Of a stretch of 64,000 nucleotides of DNA, positions 44,196 to 55,133 are shown piece after piece (position 1 is the stretch's first letter; each line of letters begins with the position of its first letter). The DNA comes from Tetranychus cinnabarinus (lineage: Eukaryota; Arthropoda; Arachnida; Trombidiformes; Tetranychidae). Where the stretch lies: positions 558,001 through 622,000 of the forward strand of contig WHVY01000003.1 in assembly GCA_022266195.1 (NCBI GenBank), written 5' to 3'. Below the pieces are notes generated by a model. That model saw only the letters and a program-made list of their open reading frames with translations, did no database searches and was not told the DNA's origin. A program made the translations under genes and the position numbers.

Positions 44196-45257
44196 TGAAA
44201 GGAAGAGTTCATAGTTTTAAACTAATTCACCAAATTAAATAAATTCACTTCAATTGCGTACAATTTAAACACAATTTAATCAACTCAGAAGATTTAATCA
44301 GCCTTTCAAATCCTGATTGCTCAGGTTCTTTTAGGATCACCTTAGAGTTCAAACTGGAATGAGTCTTAGACTAAGATTACAATAGTTTTAACCGAGATTA
44401 CCAAGCTTAGTAACCACAAACTGACCAAAGGAATGTTGTTTGTTCAGTATTGTCTTAGACAGGTAAAAGTAATAAACAGCTAACTGGCACGAGTAAGAAA
44501 GCTTAGAACAAGAAACCAAATTCAAGCCAAAATAAGCTTAATGTTGAGCAGCACAATTCTGAAACCAATATCAGTAATATTATCACCAATTCACTAGCTT
44601 TAAGCTCTAACAGCATAGACTTAGTCTTTAATTGTTGAACTTTAACCAGAAGCTATCTTAAGCAAATTTAGAAGGCACTCAAAGTTAATTATTGTAAAGA
44701 TGGAAAACTGGATTTTCACGATGCTTTACAGGGGCAATGATGAACAATAGACTTAGTCTTTAGAAATGGAAACTTTTGAGGTTAAACATAAATGAAAATT
44801 TTATTAACTAAAAGTACTGTATTTCAAAGGTTCAGGAAGAACTTATATTTTAAATGTGTTTCACTTGATTTTGTTTTAAACAGAAATTATTAACTAAACA
44901 TAAATGAAAATTAGAACATCAAAAGACAAACTTAAGACAATTAATTATTGAAAATCAATTGGTATTTATACCAATCTAAACGGAAACCAAAAGAATAGAA
45001 AATCTTAAGGAAAAGGAAATTATATCAAAGTCTTAGACAAATTTAGAAAGATAATTAGACAGTGATTTCGACAGGAAAAATGATAAAGCAAAAAATGTTA
45101 GACTTAGTCTTTTTGATTACAAATTGTTTAACTGAAAATTGTGAAATGTGGGAAAGTCTTTAGGGATTATAATAAGTTTAAAACTTTCAACTCTTATCAA
45201 TAACCTTGTGATGATGATTAAATGATTTAATTTGGTTTTGGGTAACTCTACCCTTCA
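44196..45257 (-). repeat. 5' LTR of the Ty3/gypsy element
   Basis: Same sequence as 33876-34937 at a constant offset of 10,320 bases. It contains the same six palindromic motif copies and an ATG (44212) that stays in frame with the polyprotein through the primer-binding site. Confidence 0.95.
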
Positions 45258-46203
45258 TATCTATGTGACCAAAGATTTATTTGGCTTGTTATAAAAATTA
45301 TTATTTGACTAGCTGCAAAGTATCCATTAAATAATATATGAGCTGAATTGTTTGCATTTTGATTCTGAAATTTTATAAAAATAAATGCATTTTGGATTCT
45401 CATTAGTATTCGTTTTATCGTCGTCATATTTGCTTTTAATAATGTCATTTAGGTGACAAAATTTGTTTAAATTATCATCTGATTATTTTATCGGTTTAAA
45501 AATCATTTATTTCAGTCTAGCTCCTCTTCAATCGCAAAATTATCTAGTCATAATATAAAAGAGTTGCTGTATTTTCAAATTATGATATGTTTTAAAAACG
45601 CTTTGATTGCCATAAGTTGTGTTGACAGCAAAAAATTGTCTTGAAATCCATTGTATTCAACCTAAGGATCTTTTTAAATTAATTTTTATAGTCCATATAG
45701 TTATTTCAGATAAAATTTGGCTAGAAAATGACAAAATAACATAATCATAGAGAAATTATGAATCTGATTCGATTCAATTTAATAATTGGCAATTTTAAAT
45801 GAAAATCTAATTCAATGAGATTTAAATAAAGTCCCTTAACTTACAGATGATATGATCCGCCTCTTCATTGGAGTTTATTGGAAGAAGCTTCACTGAAAGT
45901 CATCACCACATCAATTTAATTTGTTTTTCTTGACAAATGTATTTAACGTTCAAAGTCTTTATTAATTCAGTGATTTAAATGTTATAAATTTGTTCTGGTA
46001 ATAGATAATTTATTATAATATCTATTATTTTAAATTTTAAGGGACCCTTTGTGGTTTCCCTTGTTTAATGTTGAACCTTTTTCCGTTGCTTGTTGGTTGG
46101 TTTACCTGTAACCTTTTGTTGGTGAAGGAATAGAGTGGAGAAAAAACCTCCCTCTTATTGGATTATTTGGATTAATTTGAAGGAAATAACTAACTCGGAC
46201 AAG
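45258..46203. promoter_or_regulatory. 5' flank of AP2M1 copy B
   Basis: 45258-45680 is unique AT-rich DNA. From about 45680 to 46203 the sequence matches 21880-22413, the flank of copy A, with scattered changes and a few small indels. Confidence 0.6.
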
Positions 46204-47600
46204 ATGATTGGTGGATTATTCATTTATAATCATAAAGGAGAAGTGCTTATTAGCCGCATGTATCGAGATGACATTGGCCGTAATGCAGTTGATGCTTTCC
46301 GTGTTAATGTTATTCATGCTCGCCAGCAAGTACGGTCACCGGTAACAAATATTGCAAGAACGTCTTTTTCCATATTAAACGAAGTAATTTATGGTTAGCG
46401 GCAGTTACTAAACAAAATTTAAATGCTTCAATGGTATTTGAATTTTTACTCAAAATGTGTGAAGTAATGCAAAGCTATTTTGGTAAAATAAGTGAAGAGA
46501 ATGTTAAAAACAATTTTGTTCTCATATATGAATTATTGGATGAGATTCTTGATTTCGGTTATCCACAAAATACTGATACAGGAATATTGAAGACATTCAT
46601 TACTCAACAAGGAGTAAAATCTCAGACAAAAGAAGAGCAATCACAAATAACTTCTCAAGTAACTGGACAAATTGGTATGTTTTTAGTTTATATTTCCTTA
46701 ATGATTTTATTTTCTAACATTTGTATCTTTTTTCTAAAAAAAATAGGTTGGAGAAGAGAAGGTATAAAATATCGTCGAAATGAGCTATTCCTTGACGTTC
46801 TCGAATATGTAAATCTATTAATGTCACCACAGGGACAAGTTTTGAGTGCCCATGTTGCCGGTAAAGTTGTAATGAAAGCATTCTTATCTGGTATGCCGGA
46901 ATGCAAATTTGGTATAAATGACAAACTCATTTTAGACACTAAAGGTAAAACAAGTTCAGCTTTAGATGATCCAACAACTCGTGGTAATGTTGGATATCCA
47001 TCAAAATCTTCCATAGCAATAGATGATTGTCAATTCCATCAATGTGTTAAACTATCAAAATTTGAATCGGAACATAGTATCAGCTTTATACCTCCAGATG
47101 GTGAATTTGAATTAATGAGATACAGAATTACAAAAGATATATCATTCCCGTTTCGAATAATTCCACTTGTACGTGAAGCTGGTCGAACCAAAATGGAAGT
47201 AAAAGTTGTACTAAAAAGTAACTTTAAACCTGCTGTTGTTGGACAAAAGATCGAGGTTAAAATACCAACGCCCCTAAATACAAGTGGTTGTCAATTGATA
47301 TGTATGAAGGGTAAAGCTAAATACAAAGCTAGTGATAATGCTATTGTTTGGAAAATCAAGAAAATGGCTGGTATGAAGGAGACACAATTAAGTGCTGAAA
47401 TTGAACTTTTATTGACAGATACAAAGAAAAAATGGAATCGACCTCCAATATCTATGAACTTTGAAGTACCATTTGCTCCTTCTGGTCTTAAAGTTAGATA
47501 TTTAAAAGTATTTGAACCAAAACTCAACTATTCCGATCATGATGTTATTAAATGGGTTCGTTATATTGGCCGAAGTGGACTCTATGAAACAAGATGTTAA
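46204..47600 (+). CDS. AP2M1: AP-2 complex subunit mu, copy B, with an apparent 1-nt frameshift
   Basis: Second nearly identical mu2 gene. Exons 46204-46674 and 46747-47600, with a 72-nt intron that is a multiple of three and has no in-frame stop. The ATG at 46204 gives the family N-terminus MIGGLFIYNHKGEV; an upstream in-frame ATG at 46135 is leader. Near 46365-46369 the T run has five bases where copy A has six, shifting the frame at the TSFFHIKRS block; correct coding resumes in another frame and the site where copy A is broken is intact here (VKNNFVLIYELLDEIL). The protein would be about 435 residues once in frame. It is tail-to-tail with CC2. See the finding on homopolymer indels for whether this is a pseudogene or an assembly error. 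Confidence 0.9.
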
Positions 47601-48098
47601 TAATAATAAGGAGAAGGAGAAGAGGATAAAGAGTAAGAGGAAGAGGAAGAAAATACAAAGATGCAAAATTCATTCGATATCATCGAGTTAAACTATCAAT
47701 TTACATTATATCACAACTTTAATCGTGTTGATCATGAAATGGTTGATTAAATATTGGAATAAAAACAACAATTACGATGATAGTAGAAAAACGATAACTT
47801 AAACCCGGTGAAACACCTACTTTTTAACTTGTATTAATTTTGCGTGTTAACTGTTCATTATAATTTAATTCATGGGTTATCTAATTAATAAATTAATTTA
47901 CTCGTTACTTTTTTAATCTAAAGTGTCAATTTTTTTATTGAATTTTCAAAGTGACTCGGTGATTTACGCGAACTTTGGTTACATTCTTTTTTGAGATACA
48001 ATATTCAATTATAATGTTTAATGAATAATAATGAATAAATGAATAATATCCTTCAATTTTTCGTTTTTTACATTTGTTGATTACAATGGGGAAAAGAT
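47601..48098. other. Shared 3' region between AP2M1-B and CC2
   Basis: AAT repeats and purine-rich 3' UTR of AP2M1-B (47601-47660) run into the 3' flank of CC2. This 0.5-kb join recurs in inverted form at 26053-26532 (CC1) and 62087-62639 (CC3), so it is the ancestral tail-to-tail junction of the module. Confidence 0.75.
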
Positions 48099-49469
48099 TC
48101 AACAAGGTAGATTCATTTTGAATGAGAGCATGAAAAATTCTTTATCGAGATTCTCTTTGATTTTTCTCTTTTCTCGCATGTTTTTCTTGTGCTCTGCTTT
48201 CTTTTGGCGAACTGAATCTTTGGCAGCTTTGTACTCTTGCTCAATACTCTCTAGACGCTTCAGTGTCTCTTCACTTATCTTTTTATTTCTTTCAAGCCTT
48301 TGTGACTCGTTCTGTAACTTTATTTGAAGTTCACGGAGCTGAACTTCCAACTCACCATTATTATTTCTGATTTCCTGAATATGAGTCGACTGCTCCTTTT
48401 CCATTTTATCGCGATTGATCTTCAACTCTTCAATATGAGCTTGCTTGGTCTTGCATGAGAATTTGGTTTCTTCGATTTGTTTTTCCAAGAAAATAAGCTT
48501 TTCTTCAGATGTTTTCAATTCTTTTTTCAATGCATGGTAAGTTTCTTCTATCGCCGGCTTCTCTCCTAGGTGTGTCTTCATTTCATCAATTTTCTTACCC
48601 ATAGTAATAAATGTAGCAGTTTTATCCATATTTGAGTGAATCAATTTAACCAGCTTTGCCTTTTCACCTTCTTCAATAGCACTTGCCTCTTGTTTCATCT
48701 TTTCAATTTCCATTTCTATCTGCTTGATATTTTGCTCTCGATTATTGATTTCCACTTCTAATCGCTCTTCCTCAACTTTACTTTCCGCATTTTTAGCCTT
48801 TATTTGCTCTAAAAGCAGGTCAGTCTCTTGTTCAATTCGCAAATTGGCAGCTATCTTCTCTGAAAATGGATCCATGGACTCTCTCTCCTTCAACAGCTTG
48901 ATTGTTTGTAAGCAATCCTTGGCAATATCATTGGCTGATCTATGATTACTTATTTCAACTTTACCAATTATTCCTTGAGATTCACCCAAACCATTAACTT
49001 CGACGGCTCCGTTGACAAACTCGGCGAACATAATTACACAATCCCTGTAGTGTTTTTTTTCATTCTTATTACGAACGACCAAGGTATCATAAATTTGTTG
49101 AGTCAAGGGAACAATATCCTTGCAGACCTCAACCTGTGATTTCAGTCCATTAATAATTTTATCAATAGATCCATAAATCTCTTTTTTGATTTCACACTTT
49201 TGCTTTACATTTTGAGCGAAACCTTGAGTTTTGCTCATAAACTCACACAGATCGTTGTAATACTTTTTCTTAGCGTGTCGCAGGTCTTTTTCCAGACTTA
49301 AATCATAAGCGTTTGTTACAGATTCGAAGTTTAATCTTTTTGCTTTATTTTCAATGTTCAATAATTGTTTTAAGCAATTTTCAGCATTGACTCCATATGA
49401 GAAAGTCGAAAAATCAGCTTCTTTAACTGTTTGCTCACAAGGTCTCTCGGAAACTTTGTTGGAAGTCAT
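48099..49469 (-). CDS. Coiled-coil protein CC2
   Basis: 456 residues starting MTSNKVSERPCEQ. Compared with CC1 and CC3 it lacks the six residues RSQDIK after SER and carries more substitutions, for example in the EEKLIFLEKQIEETKFS region. Cysteine positions in the N-terminal half, the long coiled coil (about 225-450) and the end MLSFKMNLPC are kept. The ATG at 49469 is in the position of the CC1/CC3 start. The minus orientation places it tail-to-tail with AP2M1-B. Its 5' flank is interrupted 205 bases upstream by a 1.26-kb foldback element, which may affect its promoter. Function unknown. Confidence 0.75.
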   Translation of the reverse strand: MTSNKVSERPCEQTVKEADFSTFSYGVNAENCLKQLLNIENKAKRLNFESVTNAYDLSLEKDLRHAKKKYYNDLCEFMSKTQGFAQNVKQKCEIKKEIYGSIDKIINGLKSQVEVCKDIVPLTQQIYDTLVVRNKNEKKHYRDCVIMFAEFVNGAVEVNGLGESQGIIGKVEISNHRSANDIAKDCLQTIKLLKERESMDPFSEKIAANLRIEQETDLLLEQIKAKNAESKVEEERLEVEINNREQNIKQIEMEIEKMKQEASAIEEGEKAKLVKLIHSNMDKTATFITMGKKIDEMKTHLGEKPAIEETYHALKKELKTSEEKLIFLEKQIEETKFSCKTKQAHIEELKINRDKMEKEQSTHIQEIRNNNGELEVQLRELQIKLQNESQRLERNKKISEETLKRLESIEQEYKAAKDSVRQKKAEHKKNMREKRKIKENLDKEFFMLSFKMNLPC

Positions 49470-49682
49470 GGTTCACTAACTTCAAATAACAATGTAATCA
49501 AAATAAAACTGTAAATTGAAGATTTAAACTGAATTAAAGCATTTTTAAAGAAACTTAAGCAATTAAAAGAGAGTAAAAAATTTAACAAGTTGATCGAGTA
49601 TTCGAAAGAGAATTAAAATCTTAAAATAAGCTTATTCTCTTTAAAATAGCTCCATCTACTGACCTTTAAGTTCCTAAAAAAC

Positions 49683-50945
49683 GGGCAGGAGTAAAAGGCG
49701 AATACTCGGGCAAATAGGCGAATACCCGGCAAATAGGCGAATACCGGTAAAAAGGCGAATAATCAGGCAAATAGACGAATAAAAATCAAAAATAAATGAT
49801 AAAATACAGTAAAGGCTGAGATAATGGGACGCTGAGATAATGAGACAAAATTTATAAACGATCCCTAATCAAGGAGGAGTTTACTCAATGTGAATTTCAT
49901 CAAATTTCATTTCGATTTCTTTAATTATCAACTAACTTAATTTGATTTTCTTTCGTAAAATATTAATCAAAAAACTCTAGAAATCAGGTTGAAAAAACAA
50001 TTGCTGTTGGATTTGATCGATTAAGGAAGATTGAAATAATGAAAATACGCTGCCCGGTGAATAGTGTGAATAAGCTATTCCAAGAGAGTCTCATTATCTC
50101 AGCCTTTACTGTAATATTAGGTTTGTTACATATGATTTGGGACTTTGTGAGTTTATAGAGACATGAAAACTGAGTCCATTCGTGAAATTAAAATTTTTTT
50201 CTGATCAACAGTTTTCGGGGAAATCGAGGTTAAAGTTTAAACTTCGATGGCCTTTTTTTCAATTATGGAGCCGAATTTTTTCATGAAACTTGTTTCACTG
50301 ATGTAACTTTTGCTGGCCAACCATAAAATGATCTTATTTTGAGAAATAAAACTCTCTGCTTCTATGTAGCAGATCACTTCGATTTTCAGTCAAATCTTCT
50401 ACTTTAAGGCCAATGGCCAAAATCAAGAGAAATGTCGATAAATTGAAAAAAGTTTTCAACTCATCATTTTTAGCAACAATTTTTATCAATTAATAATTTG
50501 TTTTAGCTCTCTAACTCTTAAGGCCACAGAAAGTAGAAGATTTGACTGAAAATCGAAGTGATCTGCTACATAGAAGCAGAGAGTTTTATTTCTCAAAATA
50601 AGATCATTTTATGGTTGGCCAGCAAAAGTTACATCAGTGAAACAAGTTTCATGAAAAAATTCGGCTCCATAATTGAAAAAAAGGCCATCGAAGTTTAAAC
50701 TTTAACCTCGATTTCCCCGAAAACTGTTGATCAGAAAAAAATTTTAATTTCACGAATGGACTCAGTTTTCATGTCTCTATAAACTCACAAAGTCCCAAAT
50801 CATATGTAACAAACCTAATATTATTTTATCATTTATTTTTGATTTTTATTCGTCTATTTGCCTGATTATTCGCCTTTTTACCGGTATTCGCCTATTTGCC
50901 GGGTATTCGCCTATTTGCCCGAGTATTCGCCTTTTACTCCTGCCC
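49683..50945. mobile_element. Foldback / Mutator-like element with arms of about 415 bp
   Basis: Ends GGGCAGGAG...CTCCTGCCC, flanked by 9-bp direct repeats CTAAAAAAC (49674-49682 and 50946-50954). The right arm (50531-50945) is the reverse complement of 49683-50405 once a 307-base insertion is removed, leaving a loop of about 125 bases. Each arm tip holds four to five spaced GGCGAATA-type repeats. A 9-bp target duplication and long inverted repeats fit the Mutator (MULE) superfamily or foldback elements; no transposase is encoded. Its insertion site is the CC2 5' flank, whose uninterrupted version is seen ahead of CC1. Confidence 0.88.
49807..50111. mobile_element. 305-bp MITE nested in the left arm of the foldback element
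   Basis: Ends CAGTAAAGGCTGAGATAATG and its reverse complement (TIR about 20-24 bp), flanked by TA on both sides (49805-49806 and 50112-50113). The other arm of the palindrome preserves the empty site with a single TA (at about 50820-50828), proving the insertion and its TA duplication. CAGT ends plus TA are typical of pogo/Tigger-type non-autonomous elements. Confidence 0.9.
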
Positions 50946-50954
50946 CTAAAAAAC

Positions 50955-51227
50955 TTCTCTGCTGGTAGCAACTGTTTATAAGTTATCGTCAACTATTAGT
51001 TTAGTATAAATTAAAATCAACGAGATTGAATGGGTGAAAATCATTTATTTAAATGTTAATTAGTAAAAAAAGTGATATAATTTTTGCACTAAATGGTGCT
51101 CGTAAATAATAAGCTTGAAAAGTGATGAAAATATAAATTTTTAAAGGTGATATACAGCTTTAAAGACTACAATGTATTTATTTTGAGCAATTTTTGTCCG
51201 CCAAATCAAGAGAGCCAGTCGAGGTGA
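50955..51227. other. Displaced CC2 5' flank and 3' flank of the mpaB-like gene
   Basis: 50955-51005 matches the CC1 upstream region in inverted orientation (TTATAAGTTATCGTCAACTA). The rest is AT-rich 3' flank of the neighbouring minus-strand gene. Confidence 0.5.
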
Positions 51228-52437
51228 TTATGATCGAGCCAGCAGTTCTTTAGGTTGGAACTTATCTGGTGGAATGTATGGTAAAACGTCATCTGGATAA
51301 AGTTTTGCCAATTTAGCAGCGATGCTCTTACGATTTTTGTCACAATAGTTGAGAAAATATCTCAAAATGACTGAGAAAAAGTATTGGCTGAAGGGTAGAC
51401 GGAAGATGAAATGGAGTAAAATGTAACCCGCTTTCTCGGCCAACGGTGATTCCACAGGTACGTCAACTTTAAAGTCAAATATGCTGTACCAGTATCTCAT
51501 AAATCCTTGAAGTGAAACATATGGTGATAGAGGCTGTAAACCAATGGCAATACCCTTGCAAGTTTCAAAGCCAACAGAGGAAGGAAACTCCATCTTCTCG
51601 ATGATAGGTTTATATTCCCGTTCTTTGATTATGGTGCACAGATAATGAGCCTCATCATAACTTCCCGTCATAATATTGAAACGATCCTCAACTCCAAGTA
51701 AACGTCCAATACAGGCCCAAACATGCATTAGATTTTCAATCTCTTCTCGAGTGATTCCATGGAATCCAATTTTTTTAGGATCCAAGATGACTGGAGCAAT
51801 AACACACCAAACAGTCACCGCCATATCATATTGGCTTATCCATACCGGATTTTTACCTGGTTCAATAACACTTTTGTTCATATCGGAACCAACTTTTCTG
51901 TGAAAATTGTTTACCATTTTCAATGATTTGTGACCAAGGCTACCTTTCTCATAAGGATCCGTTTCATACCTGCCAATGGAAATATTATTAACTCAGCAGC
52001 TAAAATACAAACAGTTGTACTAACCATTTTTTGACATGGATAAACACAGCCAAGTAACGAGTAAAAAGCTTGGAAACACTTGCATGGGTCCGAGTTACTG
52101 CTAATGGTGTTATCATTGTTGGTATATTGAATAAAACAGTTAGTCCAATGGTGTGACTTAAAAAGACGCTAAAAATTTCAAGTGTTTCAGATGTTAGTTA
52201 AAGAATTGATAAAGCAAATAAATCAATATATATAATTATTAAGACTTACCTAGTGAAATATTTTAAGGCAGTTTCTTGTCCTTTTTTGAATCTTTTTTCG
52301 TCAAACCATGATGGCTTTTCATCCCAAACATGGGAATCTGAAGTAGCTGATACACAAGCAGCATCTTTTTTAATCCTTTGATATAATTTTTCACACTTTT
52401 CAACCACTTCTTCGTTTACTCTTGGTGTCAAAGACAT
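51228..52437 (-). CDS. mpaB / rubber-oxygenase domain protein (DUF2236 family)
   Basis: Three exons in phase: 52437-52250, 52168-52025, 51969-51228; 357 residues. This family of haem-binding, mostly helical proteins includes fungal MpaB, bacterial latex-clearing protein Lcp and many uncharacterised arthropod members; the substrate here cannot be inferred. Supporting blocks: a Trp/Arg-rich start (WFDEKRFKKGQETALKYF), a hydrophobic second exon (SHTIGLTVLFNIPTM), KKWYETDPYEKGSLGHKSL around the exon 2/3 join, then FHRKVG, ISQYDMAVTVWC, and LMHVWACIGRLLGVEDRFN, typical of the DUF2236 core. The C-terminus is hydrophobic then basic, possibly membrane-associated. The ATG at 52437 opens exon 1. The next genes (NPC2-like and CAP) are on the same strand but far upstream. 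Confidence 0.85.
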
Positions 52438-55133
52438 AACTTGGATGATGGCTCAAAACAACAATGAATTTGAATGGTAAAAGAATCGATGAAAACCAAA
52501 AACAATAAAATGGATCAACCTTTTAGATCCACTATTGCGTTTAGCTGTTTTAGTCCTGAAATGGGATTGAGACTTTGTTAAAACTTTGAAAACATAGATA
52601 ATTAACAATCAATAAAAGTCTCTACAGTTAAAGTGTCTCTAGAATAAATTAATCAAGCTAACCAGACCAGTTAAACATCAGAAGTGGCAAATAATTTCTT
52701 TCCAAACAGTAACTATAAAAATATCAAGTGAAAGCTTTTTTAAGGCACAAAAAAATATTCTTGTTATCCTTGATAGTTAATGATAACTACAGGATTCATG
52801 TGTTCTTAAGGAATTATCATCACCACTCTCCCTTTGCTTTTCATCATCACAATCATCATCTTCTGTTTAAAAACTGGTGCCTCTTCTTGATCAACTTCCC
52901 TTCTGCTTTTTCCATCTCTGCCTTCCTTCTCTCCCTCTCTTTCCCTCTTTTTTGTCTATTTCTAGTTTAACCATGTTTAACAGTATTTTCCAGCTAACTG
53001 TGGTCGAATCTAATAAACAATTACTAAATTACCGAAGTATTTTGGCAAATTATCAATAGCCAAGAAAAACATTACAAACATCAATTGTGTTTATTGAATA
53101 TTACAGACTTTCATCTACGCGCGTTTACATTTTGTACTTTAAACTTTGACTCAGGTTTGCAAATGTCTTTAAAAAGCCCTAAACACTATTTCATTTAACC
53201 AGAATCTTTCGGGTGAATATTGGGTGACATAAAAGTGGGTTTACCGTAAATAATGATATCAGTTAAAATGAAAGAGACGACTTTGTCGCTACATCAGGAT
53301 CAGATGGATGAAAGGACAGTAAAACAAATCATGGGTACAGCTAAGGATCGACTACAATTAGCAGCAAATCTAAATAATAAATCTTATTGTTAACTCTTGC
53401 TCTTCTTCGACTCTTACTGACTTGATTCCAACTCAGATAGACTTTATACCAGATGAAAGGAGTTTCATCAATATAAACCAGTGTTCATTACCATATATTC
53501 ATGATACAAGTATGGCTAACAATCAAAACTTAATCATCACCAATTGGTGAAAAATATCTCATAGGCCTTATTTAGATGAGCCATTAAATGTATAACCAAT
53601 ATTTACGTCACAATTGTCAAATTTACGATTCAAAAAATATCCAATTTTGTGGTTTAATGGAAGTTTGTGTTTCTTATTACATAAGATGGGTTTATTTCCA
53701 TAACTGTGCATCAACTTCTCATTTTTTATCTTGATTTGCTTCTAATGTTGATTTTGATTACTCAATTGTGGTTGAAATGGATAATCAATTGTGAGATTTA
53801 TGTGCTGATAAATAATTTGAAAGATGTATTGGTAAAAGGCTAATGAACTAACTCAAGATTAGATTTACTGTGAATAGCAACTGAATCGCCAAAAAGATTG
53901 TCCTTCATTGTAATTTTCTTGCCAGTTCAATGAGCTTTCAATTATTATTCTAATGAACATTATTTAATAAGATTCATCTTTTTTTCTGGCCAACAATTAA
54001 TATATTTTGTTTTAAAATGGCTTGGTTGGTATGAATATAAAATATTTAATGATCCAACTCGATACAAATCAAAACATCAGAAGTGAAAGATAGTTTTAAC
54101 AAAACAATGATCAGAATCAAACTGATTTTGTGAAAATTAATTTGTGAGATTTTATCATCGACTTGCCATTAACTTCAAACAAAAATTGAGATACAATCAA
54201 ATACTAAACGTTAGCCCAATGTCACCAGTCTGTAAGATCACAATATCAAATTACTTGATATAAATCTACAAATTGATTGTGGTCCAGCAATTGTCAATGT
54301 CAATTACCTTCAACACTGAGGCTAAAAGAATCAGCTAACGATGAAAATCAATCATAAATAACAACTCATTATGCTTGATCGATGATAAAATCCATCAATA
54401 AGATCATTCATAATGTAAAGCTTCATGATTAAATCTCTTGATTGACCCTGAATCCGATAAATTCACTAAACTTTTGCCTAATAGAGACAATTTGATTTGT
54501 CAATTGGTACTCTTGTTTGATATCAAACTGATGATCATGGGTAGAACCCAAGCTCTACATGAAAATATACAAATATGATGAGAAAAGCAAAGTTGAATTG
54601 AACGTCTCAAAACTACCTGTCATTGTATTTGCCTTAAGGTAAATTTTTTCAACTGGAGTTAAAAAATGATAATCCAAGTGACTTAACATTAACCCAGAGA
54701 TGAAATTACAAATTCAAAATTGAAAATTTTTCACCGATGACATTGAACATTTGTTCAACTGCAGTCAACATATTAGAGAAATCTGGTAAACCTTGAAGTT
54801 AAAACTAATCCATTTTTGATATTGAGTAGTTGAATGAAGATGCATTTTGAAAGACAGATGATTCTGCCTGAAAAAGCTTCAGTGTCAAGGTTATTCTTAT
54901 TTGCTAGAGAGTTCAACTAACCATTTGATAGGAATTACATTTTACATGGGAAAATGATATCTTGAAAGGCAAGTTGAAGGACTCATTTCAAGTTACATCC
55001 AGATAAAAGGAGATCTCTTGTTGGTTATTAAGTGTCAGGGTAGTTTAATTTGGTGATCTAGCAGTTTTTACATTATGTTGTTACATTACAATTAAGAAAC
55101 AGTTTAAAAAGTAGAAATAATTTGATTCCTTTG
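52438..55133. other. Intergenic DNA
   Basis: No supported gene. CT-rich low-complexity tract at about 52870-52965. AT-rich elsewhere; short frames have no family resemblance. Confidence 0.4.

Larger units (their letters stand above)
33876..45257 (-). mobile_element. Intact Ty3/gypsy LTR retrotransposon with an unusual C-terminal extension
   Basis: 11.38 kb, transcribed on the minus strand. Two 1,062-bp LTRs (33876-34937 and 44196-45257) read identical line by line, with TG...CA ends. The 4-bp TATC (33872-33875 and 45258-45261) is the likely target-site duplication. A primer-binding site and a single gag-pol-plus frame lie between. Identical LTRs and an unbroken frame of more than 3,000 codons indicate a recent, possibly still competent insertion. 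It landed 193 bp past the LIPE stop codon, between LIPE and AP2M1 copy B. Confidence 0.95.

Noticed and set aside
46135..46203. Upstream in-frame ATG of AP2M1 copy B
   Set aside because: Mu2 proteins start MIGGLF; the extra residues are translated leader and are out of frame in copy A because of a 1-base difference.
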